Assembly: GCA_035945115.1 (NCBI GenBank)
Contig: DASZAN010000201.1
Span: 85,127 to 149,126, forward strand
Origin: DAHUYF01 sp035945115
Lineage (GTDB): Bacteria > Pseudomonadota > Alphaproteobacteria > ATCC43930 > CGMCC-115725
Length of the DNA stretch: 64,000 nt
Reading direction: 5' to 3'
Part shown: positions 1 to 7,878 of the stretch, in pieces
Position numbering within the stretch: position 1 is the first letter of the stretch
Layout: each line of letters starts with the position of its first letter
Program-made: the position numbers and the translations under genes
Notes under the pieces: generated by a model
Database searches by the model: none
The model's input: only the letters and a program-made list of their open reading frames with translations
What the model was told of the DNA's origin: nothing

Positions 1-410
1 CCGCCCGACAGCTTGCCTGCCGCGGTGTGCCGGCGCTCTTTCAAGGAGGGAAAGCGGACATAAACGCGCTCGATATCCTCAACGATTGCCGTATCCCGCC
101 TGAGATAGGCGCCGAGGCGTAAATGATCCTCAACGCTCAGCGGTGCGAATACCTGCCGACCCTCGGGGACATGAACGATGCCCTTGGCAACGCGCCGATG
201 GGCGGCCACGCGCTCCATTGACTCGCCGTCGAAGGCGATGCGGCCAGCAAGGATCGGTTGTACGCCCGAGATTGCCCGCAGCAGCGTTGTCTTCCCGGCG
301 CCGTTCGATCCGACGAGAGTCACGATTTCCCGCTCGGGCACGTCAAGGCTCACGCCGCGCAAGGCGAGAATACGGCCATGGGCGCTGGTTACCTGCTCAA
401 CCGCCAGCAT
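1..410 (-). CDS. livF: Branched-chain amino acid-type ABC transporter ATP-binding protein (LivF-like), partial
   Basis: This is the N-terminal part of a second ATPase of the LivFGMHK transporter class; the gene runs off the left edge of the window. Reading from the ATG at 410, the protein begins MLAVEQVTSAHG and has a Walker A motif GSNGAGKTT. The last readable residues are KLSGG, the start of the ABC signature. The Walker B motif lies outside the window. Its start overlaps the end of the livG-like gene by 14 bases, so the two are translationally coupled. With its neighbours it should energise uptake of a carboxylate. Given the gene context that is more likely an aromatic acid than an amino acid; the family is known, the substrate is inferred. 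Confidence 0.9.
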   Translation of the reverse strand, partial: MLAVEQVTSAHGRILALRGVSLDVPEREIVTLVGSNGAGKTTLLRAISGVQPILAGRIAFDGESMERVAAHRRVAKGIVHVPEGRQVFAPLSVEDHLRLGAYLRRDTAIVEDIERVYVRFPSLKERRHTAAGKLSG

Positions 411-1185
411 CGCGAATCTCCCGCGCACTGCGGCGACCGAGATAGGCTGCGATGACCGCAGGGTTCATTCGCACCGCCTCCGCCGAGCCCTCCGCCAACT
501 TTCGACCACCGTCGAGCACAAGCACCTCGTCCGAGATCCGCATGACGAAGCGCATGTCGTGCTCAACTAGGATCGTCGTCACCCCGTGGCGGACAATGCT
601 CCGTACCAGCTTCTCAAGCTCTGCCGTCTCAACCGGATTGCACCCCGCCGCTGGCTCATCAAGGAGCAAAAGCTTCGGCTCAAGCGCAAGCGCGCGAGCA
701 ATCTCAAGCCGCCGAAGGCTGCCATAGGGGAGCGCGTCCGCAGGCTCGCTCTCTCTTGCGCCGAGCCCGACGAAAGCGAGGATTTCCTGCGCTCTTCCTC
801 GGGTGGCGCGGTTCTGGCGCGCGATCGAGGGCAGCCCGAGCAGTGAAGCAACAAGGCCCCGTTCCTCGTAGAGGTGACGGGCGACCATCACGTTCTCGAT
901 CACGGTCATCTCGTTGAAGATTTGCAAGTTCTGAAACGTTCGCGCGATTCCTCTCGCCGCGAGGTGATGTGGCGGCATGCCGGTCACATCTTCTCCGGCA
1001 AGTACGATTCTACCGGCATCCGGCGTGTGAATGCCCGAGATGAGATTAAAGAGCGTTGTCTTGCCGGCACCATTCGGCCCAATGATCGAGAAGATGCGGC
1101 CTGCTTCTACGGCGAAGCAAAGGTTTTCGACCGCTCTCACGCCACCGAAACTGATTCCGAGATTCTGGGCTAGGAGAATGGTCAT
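397..1185 (-). CDS. livG: Branched-chain amino acid-type ABC transporter ATP-binding protein (LivG-like)
   Basis: This is a 262-aa cytoplasmic ATPase of the LivG family. Visible motifs are Walker A GPNGAGKTT at residues 36-44, a signature-like YGSLRRLEIARAL near 153-165, and Walker B LLLLDEPAAG near 172-181, followed by the NPVET segment typical of LivG. Its ATG overlaps the stop of the upstream permease gene (ATGA). It is the fourth of five structural transporter genes (substrate-binding protein, two permeases, two ATPases) in one minus-strand operon. Function as a transporter ATPase is secure; the cargo is not shown by the sequence. Similar transporters sit in other anaerobic aromatic clusters, for example the hba region of Rhodopseudomonas palustris. 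Confidence 0.93.
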   Translation of the reverse strand: MTILLAQNLGISFGGVRAVENLCFAVEAGRIFSIIGPNGAGKTTLFNLISGIHTPDAGRIVLAGEDVTGMPPHHLAARGIARTFQNLQIFNEMTVIENVMVARHLYEERGLVASLLGLPSIARQNRATRGRAQEILAFVGLGARESEPADALPYGSLRRLEIARALALEPKLLLLDEPAAGCNPVETAELEKLVRSIVRHGVTTILVEHDMRFVMRISDEVLVLDGGRKLAEGSAEAVRMNPAVIAAYLGRRSAREIRDAGG

Positions 1186-2129
1186 GACCAGCGCCGCACG
1201 ATGAATCGCTGTGCGCTCGGTACGATGCCGCGCCGAAAGAAAATCATCACCAACATGATGATGAATCCGAGAGCGACCTGTTCATACTCGACGAAGACAG
1301 TGAGAAGCTGCGGTAGCGTGACAAGCAATCCGGCGCCGACGATGCTGCCGACGGTCGACCCGATCCCACCCACCACCACCATTGCCACTAACTCGATCGA
1401 GCGGAGGAAGCCTGCTGCATCGGGCGTAATAAATCCATCGAAGAAGGCCAACGCCGAGCCGGCAATCGACGCGTAGGCAGCGGCGATGATGAAGGCCCAA
1501 AGCTTGTGCCGCGCCACATCGATGCCGGACGTCGCTGCAGCAATCTCGCTGGCTTGCAGCGCTCGCAATGCGCGTCCGGTGGCGCTGTCATATAGATTCA
1601 GCGCCACGGCACTTGCCAACACCAGAAGCGTGCCCGAGATCCAGTACCACGCAACCGAGCTGGTCAGACGAACCCCTGCGACGCTGAGCCGAGCCACGGC
1701 CATCCCGTCCGGCCCTCCGGTCCAGCGTGTTTCGTTTGCGAGCACCAGCGCGGTCAAAAAGCCGAACCCGAGTGTGGCGATGGCGAGGTAATGTCCTTTG
1801 AGCCGCAAGATCGGCCTGCCGACAAGCCAAGCGAGGCCGGTCGAAAGAAGCATACCGATGAGAATGCAGAGCCAGGGGTTGAGGCCGAAGCGCGCGGGTC
1901 CGATCGCGACGGAGTAAGCGCCAATGCCGAGAAATCCGGCATGCCCGAGACTTACTTGACCGGCATAGCCCATCAGGATGTTGAGACCGATGGCCGCGAT
2001 GGCTGAGATCCAAACCAGGGCGGCTACCCGGTAGTAATAACCGGACGGGAAAACCATCGCCAGGACCGCGATCACCGCGCAGAGGAGAGCTAACGTCACC
2101 GACCGGTTTGGCGCCTGCAGCGCGAGCAT
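1182..2129 (-). CDS. livM: Branched-chain amino acid-type ABC transporter permease (LivM-like)
   Basis: This 315-aa integral membrane protein has roughly eight to ten hydrophobic segments, the usual size for LivM. The family segment GLNILMGYAGQVSLGHAGF is present near residues 47-65, as is the cytoplasmic EAA-like loop around ASEIAAATSGIDVARHKLWAF. It pairs with the LivH-like permease encoded just upstream to form the membrane channel. The stop codon overlaps the livG start, and only one base separates it from the livH stop. The permease assignment is sure. Transport of a benzoate-like acid is an inference from the neighbouring catabolic genes. Confidence 0.93.
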   Translation of the reverse strand: MLALQAPNRSVTLALLCAVIAVLAMVFPSGYYYRVAALVWISAIAAIGLNILMGYAGQVSLGHAGFLGIGAYSVAIGPARFGLNPWLCILIGMLLSTGLAWLVGRPILRLKGHYLAIATLGFGFLTALVLANETRWTGGPDGMAVARLSVAGVRLTSSVAWYWISGTLLVLASAVALNLYDSATGRALRALQASEIAAATSGIDVARHKLWAFIIAAAYASIAGSALAFFDGFITPDAAGFLRSIELVAMVVVGGIGSTVGSIVGAGLLVTLPQLLTVFVEYEQVALGFIIMLVMIFFRRGIVPSAQRFIVRRWS

Positions 2130-2130
2130 C

Positions 2131-3003
2131 TCACACCCGCTCGACGCTGCGTTTCCCGATGAGGCCGCTCGGGATGGCCAAGAGAATGAACAGGATGACG
2201 ATGAAAGCGATGCCGTCTTTGTAAGACGAGCTCAAATACCCAGCAGCGAATGCCTCGATGAGCCCAAGCAGCAGTCCGCCCATAACGGCGCCCAGCGGAT
2301 TGCCGATCCCGCCAAGCATGGCGGCGGCAAAACCCTTGAGTGCGAGCAACGTGCCGACACTATAGCTCGTCAGCGTGATCGGCGTGACGAGAATGCCGGC
2401 GATGGCGCCGATCGCGCCGGCGAGCGCGAATGAGAGCGTCATCATCGATTTCGTGTTGATGCCGACCAGGCATGCCGCAAGGCGGTTGGCCGCCGTCGCC
2501 GCGACGGCTTTGCCGACGATGGTCCTATCGAAGCCCGCATGGAGACCTATCACGATCGCTGCCGCGCCGCCGAGCACCCATAAACTCTGCGGCAAGATCG
2601 AAGCCCCGAGCAGGTCGAACGGCGTGTCACCGGAGAACGCCGGCAGCTTGTGGAATTGCTTGTCGAAGACGACCTGCGCAACACCGCGGATGAAGATCGA
2701 GGCGCCAATGGTAATGATGATGAGGGCGACGGGCGACGCGCCACGGGCCGGTTCGATGGCCAGACGATGGAGCAACACGCCGATCAGCGCCCCAATGCCG
2801 ACGGCGGCGAGGGCGGCGGCTGGAAGCGGGACGCCGGCGGCGAGCAGAGCGACGGTGACCATGCCGCCGATCATGACGAATTCGCCCTGGGCGAAGTTCA
2901 CCACATCGGACGCGTTGTAGATGATGGTAAAACCGAGTGCGACCAGTGCGTAGACGCTGCCGACCGTGATGCCGGAAAAACAGAATTGCAAGAATTCAGC
3001 CAT
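2131..3003 (-). CDS. livH: Branched-chain amino acid-type ABC transporter permease (LivH-like)
   Basis: This 290-aa polytopic membrane protein begins with the LivH hallmark (YALVALGFTIIYNASDVVN then FAQGEF). The C-terminal half contains the family segment GFAAAMLGGIGNPLGAVMGG. It is the second transmembrane subunit of the uptake system. It follows the periplasmic binding-protein gene by about 37 bases and precedes livM by one base, so all five genes should be cotranscribed from the region near 4500. Length and motifs agree with the family and nothing is missing. Confidence 0.93.
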   Translation of the reverse strand: MAEFLQFCFSGITVGSVYALVALGFTIIYNASDVVNFAQGEFVMIGGMVTVALLAAGVPLPAAALAAVGIGALIGVLLHRLAIEPARGASPVALIIITIGASIFIRGVAQVVFDKQFHKLPAFSGDTPFDLLGASILPQSLWVLGGAAAIVIGLHAGFDRTIVGKAVAATAANRLAACLVGINTKSMMTLSFALAGAIGAIAGILVTPITLTSYSVGTLLALKGFAAAMLGGIGNPLGAVMGGLLLGLIEAFAAGYLSSSYKDGIAFIVILFILLAIPSGLIGKRSVERV

Positions 3004-3040
3004 AAGGGTGGTCCGGAGCCGGCCGGCGGCGAGCTCGACC

Positions 3041-4207
3041 TCATCGATCCTCTTGCACTAGGCGCCAATCGCCGTTCCTGATCTCGAGCATGCGAAAGGC
3101 CGAGAGATCGAGACCGAGGTGATCCGTAGCCGACATATTCACGATGCCGCCGGTACCGATGAAATGCGCTGTCTTCTCGATCTCATCCCGGACTTTCTTC
3201 GGGTCGGTGCCGCCCGCGCGTTTCGTGGCGCCGACGAGAATGAAAAGCCCGTCATAGGCGTGCCCGCCGAAGGTCGACACGGGTTCACCAGTTGCCTTCT
3301 CAAAGGCCTGTTTGTAGGCGAGCACGACCGCTCGCTGCGGATCGTCGGCGGGAAGCCGTTCAGCGACCAGCAGCGCCGCGGCGGGCAGCCGCACGCCTTC
3401 CGCTGCGGCTCCCGCGAGTTCGATATAGCTTTTCGACGCGACCCCATGGCTCTCATAGAGGGGGACCGCGATGCCGAGCTGCCGGAAGTCGCGCGTGACA
3501 ATGGCCGGTCCTTGCCCAAAGCCGGGATTCACCACCGCCTGAATGCCCGCCTTGTTCTTGATGTTGGTGAGCTGCGGCGTCATGTCGCTGTCCTGCGCGC
3601 CATAGCTCTCATCGGCAAGGATCGTCACGCCAAACTTGTCGGCGACCTTGCGGCATTGTTCATGCATCGACTTGCCGAATGCATCGCTGCCTGAAATCAT
3701 CCCGATCTTCACCAGAGAACGCGCTTTTAGATCGGCGAATATCTTTTCGCAGGCCATCCGGTCGGTATGCGGCGTCTTGAACACATACTCGCGCACGGGA
3801 TCGATGATTTCGACGGCACCGGCGAGCGAGATGAAAGGGATCCGCGCTTCCTCGAAAATCGGCGCCATCGCCAACGATGTGCCGGTGGTGGTGCCGCCCA
3901 CCATGGCCGTTACCCGATCCTCGTCCAAAAGTCGTGTGGCGAAGGTGCGCGCCTTATTGGGATCGCCGCCATCGTCATAGACGACAAGAACGATCTTCTT
4001 GCCGAGAACGCCGCCCTCTGCGTTGATCTTGTCGACATAGAGCCGAAGGGTCTTTTCCTCGGGCGCGCCAAGGAAGGAGGCGGGGCCGGTTGCCGATAAG
4101 ACCGAGCCGATTTTGATGTCTTGTGCCGTCGCAGATTCGCCCGCGGTCAACGCAATTGTGATCGCGGCACCGGCGAGCCAGATTGACAGATGGAGTTTTC
4201 TCGTCAT
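3041..4207 (-). CDS. Periplasmic ABC transporter substrate-binding protein (LivK/HbaE-like)
   Basis: This 388-aa protein has a clear Sec signal peptide: a basic start (MTRKLHLS), a hydrophobic stretch, and a predicted cleavage after ATA near residue 28. The mature part opens with DIKIGSVLSATGPASFLGAPEEK, a type I periplasmic binding-protein fold start. It would capture the ligand in the periplasm and hand it to LivHM. It is the first transporter gene, 53 bases downstream of a 60-aa orphan gene that shares its promoter region and FNR box. Binding proteins of this family bind amino acids, amides or aromatic acids. An aromatic acid is the most likely ligand here because the cluster degrades benzoate, 4-hydroxybenzoate and phenylacetate. 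Confidence 0.9.
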   Translation of the reverse strand: MTRKLHLSIWLAGAAITIALTAGESATAQDIKIGSVLSATGPASFLGAPEEKTLRLYVDKINAEGGVLGKKIVLVVYDDGGDPNKARTFATRLLDEDRVTAMVGGTTTGTSLAMAPIFEEARIPFISLAGAVEIIDPVREYVFKTPHTDRMACEKIFADLKARSLVKIGMISGSDAFGKSMHEQCRKVADKFGVTILADESYGAQDSDMTPQLTNIKNKAGIQAVVNPGFGQGPAIVTRDFRQLGIAVPLYESHGVASKSYIELAGAAAEGVRLPAAALLVAERLPADDPQRAVVLAYKQAFEKATGEPVSTFGGHAYDGLFILVGATKRAGGTDPKKVRDEIEKTAHFIGTGGIVNMSATDHLGLDLSAFRMLEIRNGDWRLVQEDR

Positions 4208-4260
4208 GTGTTTTCTCCCGCTTGCGAACCTTGCTCCGCGAGACGTGTGGTCCGTCGCCC

Positions 4261-4443
4261 TTAATAGAAGGGCAGATCAGATGTTTCTCGCTCCTCGTCT
4301 TCGATGATCTCCCTGATCTGCGCCTCAATCTGTTCGACCGAAGTCGCCGAAATCACCGACAGGTCCGTGATCACCGTAAACGGCGGATCGTCCGGATCGC
4401 GAGCAAGCGCCGCCAAGATTGTGCCAAGGGTATGTGGCGTCAC
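4261..4443 (-). CDS. Small hypothetical protein (60 aa) leading the transporter operon
   Basis: I do not recognise this family. The GTG at 4443 is preceded by a strong ribosome-binding site (GAGGAG, six bases upstream), which decides the start; a GTG further up at 4464 has no such site. The 60-aa product is acidic and soluble, has no cysteine or membrane segment, and its C-terminal half (SVEQIEAQIREIIEDEERE) looks like a charged helix. It lies between a perfect FNR box (4541-4554) and the substrate-binding protein gene, so it is probably expressed anaerobically with the transporter. The good ribosome-binding site and operon position argue for a real gene. A role is unknown. Confidence 0.55.
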   Translation of the reverse strand: MTPHTLGTILAALARDPDDPPFTVITDLSVISATSVEQIEAQIREIIEDEERETSDLPFY

Positions 4444-4540
4444 GGCGTTCTCCTCGCGCTGCACCAGCGCTCGGGCACCGTAAGACTGCTGCCCAACGGG
4501 TGCCGTTTGAATACGGGAGCGCGCTCCGGCTCGGCCTGCC

Positions 4541-4554
4541 TTGATTTAGATCAA
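4541..4554. promoter_or_regulatory. FNR/AadR-type anaerobic box
   Basis: The sequence TTGATTTAGATCAA is a perfect TTGAT-N4-ATCAA palindrome, the consensus of FNR-family regulators. It lies 98 bases upstream of the 60-aa gene that leads the minus-strand transporter operon. It is one of five such boxes in the first 29 kb, all in front of anaerobic genes. Confidence 0.8.
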
Positions 4555-4586
4555 ATGGTGAATATCGGCGTAATCGACCGACAGTG

Positions 4587-5048
4587 TTACCTCTGGGCGG
4601 CGCGCTTGCGCGCTTTGCGATCGTTCATCCCCGACCAGGGCCGCTGAGCAACGATCTTCAACATTGTCGAGAGTGTGATCGATCGGAAGGTGGCGAGCGC
4701 ATGCTCGTCGATCTCATCGAGCACAACCCGCAAGGCCCGCCCGACATCGGTCGTGGGGCGTGGCTCGTCACGTTTCGCTTGGCCCGACGCCGATGGCTCG
4801 AAGAGTTCGATGATGTCCATTAAGGTCAGACGCCTGGGATTGCCGGCGAAGCGATAACCCCCGCCCACGCCGCGCGCAGACTCGATGATCCGTGCGCGGC
4901 CCAAATCGCGCAAGACCTTGGCAAGATGGTGCAGGGAGATGCCATATTTGTCGGCGATGTCGGCGGCGGCGAGCTGGCGGCTAGGATCGGCCGCGAGCTC
5001 AAGCACGGCGAAGAGAGCAAAGCACGTGGCTTTCTGCAGTTTCATCAT
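4587..5048 (-). CDS. badM: Rrf2-family transcriptional regulator, BadM-like
   Basis: This 153-aa DNA-binding repressor of the Rrf2 family starts MKLQKATCFALFAVLELA after a second ATG. It carries the winged helix-turn-helix (AAADIADKYGISLHHLAKVLRDL, about residues 28-50) and the RGVGGGYRFAG wing. Only one cysteine is visible, near residue 9, so the three-cysteine cluster-binding site of IscR/NsrR is absent. In Rhodopseudomonas palustris BadM, also Rrf2 type, represses the benzoyl-CoA reductase operon. Position beside the benzoate genes and downstream of a GNAT gene, as with badL, supports the same job here. The palindromes at 5685-5702 and 25285-25309 are candidate operators. The family is certain; orthology is inferred. 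Confidence 0.85.
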   Translation of the reverse strand: MMKLQKATCFALFAVLELAADPSRQLAAADIADKYGISLHHLAKVLRDLGRARIIESARGVGGGYRFAGNPRRLTLMDIIELFEPSASGQAKRDEPRPTTDVGRALRVVLDEIDEHALATFRSITLSTMLKIVAQRPWSGMNDRKARKRAAQR

Positions 5049-5081
5049 GGCCACCCTGCGACGATTCCGTGCTCGCTTATT

Positions 5082-5594
5082 TCAGTCCAACGTGGTTTCG
5101 AGCTCGATGAAAGGCCCGGCCATCATCCCCTGGCTCCGGAAGAATGACAGGATGGTGGTATTGTCGCGCGCCAGCATGGTGCGAACTTTGGCGACACCCG
5201 TTCTGCGGAAGCGCTCGCAGAGCGCGTTGAAGAGCTGGGTACCGACGCCTTTGAGCCGCCCTTTTGGCCGGACTTGAATGGCAAAGATCCAGCCGCACGG
5301 TGGTGAGCCGAACTCCCATGCCCGGACTTCGCCGACAACGAAACCCTCGATACAACCCTGCAGCTCAGCCACAAGAAAAAAACGCCCGGCGCGGCTGCGT
5401 GCGCCGAACCGGTCGAACGTATCCTGCCAATAGACGGGCTTCGCCAGTCCAGTGACTTCTTCGTCCAGCGCGATGACCGACGGCACATCGCTCAAAGCGG
5501 CAGGGCGGATACGCAATTCCGCACGTATATCGGTCGCCACCGCTGTTGTCTTCACGTCGGTGTTGCCACGCCACTTGAGGGATTTCGTCGCCAT
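5082..5594 (-). CDS. GNAT-family N-acetyltransferase, BadL-like position
   Basis: This is a single-domain GNAT protein of about 170 aa, taking the ATG at 5594 (MATKSLKW). The acetyl-CoA pyrophosphate loop region reads VRPKGRLKGVGTQLFNAL, and the end reads TILSFFRSQGM, the usual GNAT beta-6/alpha-4 segment. It shares an EFG motif and the opening D-x-x-VTG with both domains of the 340-aa GNAT protein at 16266-17288, so the three domains look like one subfamily. The neighbouring Rrf2 gene lies 33 bases downstream in the same operon. In R. palustris BadL, a GNAT protein of the bad cluster, acetylates aromatic amines. Acetylation of a small aromatic or of a protein such as the CoA ligase are both possible here. 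Confidence 0.8.
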   Translation of the reverse strand: MATKSLKWRGNTDVKTTAVATDIRAELRIRPAALSDVPSVIALDEEVTGLAKPVYWQDTFDRFGARSRAGRFFLVAELQGCIEGFVVGEVRAWEFGSPPCGWIFAIQVRPKGRLKGVGTQLFNALCERFRRTGVAKVRTMLARDNTTILSFFRSQGMMAGPFIELETTLD

Positions 5595-5684
5595 AGCACC
5601 TCGCCTCCCAGTGAGTGCAGCTGTTCCTGAGTATGCGACAACCGACTTGACAAAGTGACGCAACCGGCAGCTACTGTAAATCAG

Positions 5685-5702
5685 TATTTTGGTACCAATA
5701 TC
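5685..5702. promoter_or_regulatory. Palindromic operator candidate upstream of benzoate-CoA ligase
   Basis: The element TATTTTGGTACCAATATC contains the perfect 10-bp palindrome TTGGTACCAA (5689-5698). It lies between the divergent GNAT/badM operon and the benzoate-CoA ligase gene. Twelve bases (GTATTTTGGTAC, 5684-5695) recur exactly, inverted, in the had-korA divergent region at 25297-25308. A TTGACA box at 5647-5652 and a weak TACTGT at 5672-5677 would place the element just at the transcription start, as expected for a repressor site. Binding by the BadM-like protein is inferred. Confidence 0.6.
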
Positions 5703-5748
5703 TATTTATTAGGCTAACCGAGCCGCGCTCCGCGGGGAGGGATGGCGC

Positions 5749-7374
<1,626 letters not shown>

Positions 7375-7458
7375 ATCAAATACAGCGTTCGCCAACGGGG
7401 CCAAACTCCTTCGATAAATCGGCATTCGATTGCCGAAATAAGCCGAAGGAGACACGCC

Positions 7459-7878
7459 ATGAAACCAAGCCTGGCGGGCGGGATCACCTTCGAGCGGCGG
7501 ATCGTCATCGACCAGGCCCGCACGATCGCCTTCATGGGCGAGGCCGGGCGCGTCTACGCGACGCCCGCCCTGGTGCGGGACATCGAGGAGACGTGCCGCG
7601 ACGGCCTTCTCCACCACCTCGACGCCGGCGAGGATTCTGTTGGCGCGCGCATCGAGCTTGACCATCTTGCGCCGACGCTGCTCGGCATGCCGGTCGAGAT
7701 CCGAGCGGTTGCGACCGAGCTCAAGGGCCGGCTCATCACCTTCGAAATCATGGCGCGCGATCCGCTGGACCAGATCGCACGCGGCAAGCACGTTCGCTTC
7801 ATCGCCGAGGTGAACAAGACGCTCGAACGGCTCAAGGCCAAGGCGGCGAAGGCGAAGGCTCTGGCATCCGGATCATGA
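7459..7878 (+). CDS. Hot-dog fold thioesterase, fluoroacetyl-CoA thioesterase (FlK)-like
   Basis: This 139-aa protein resembles the FlK group of single hot-dog thioesterases. It has T-P-A-L-V-x3-E-x2-C near residues 35-45 and an LDHLAPT segment near 68, matching the spacing of the Thr/Glu/His catalytic residues in FlK. The start has a good ribosome-binding site (GAAGGAG). Its stop overlaps the padB start (ATGA), so the two are translationally coupled. It may release CoA from an acyl-CoA of the phenylacetate branch, for instance an alpha-oxo intermediate, or act as a housekeeping thioesterase that prevents CoA sequestration. The fold is confident; the substrate is unknown. Confidence 0.75.
   Translation: MKPSLAGGITFERRIVIDQARTIAFMGEAGRVYATPALVRDIEETCRDGLLHHLDAGEDSVGARIELDHLAPTLLGMPVEIRAVATELKGRLITFEIMARDPLDQIARGKHVRFIAEVNKTLERLKAKAAKAKALASGS

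Noticed and set aside
5647..5661. TTGACAAAGTGACG upstream of benzoate-CoA ligase as a sixth FNR box.
   Set aside because: Only the first half-site resembles FNR; the second (TGACG) does not match ATCAA. It fits better as a -35 element (TTGACA).
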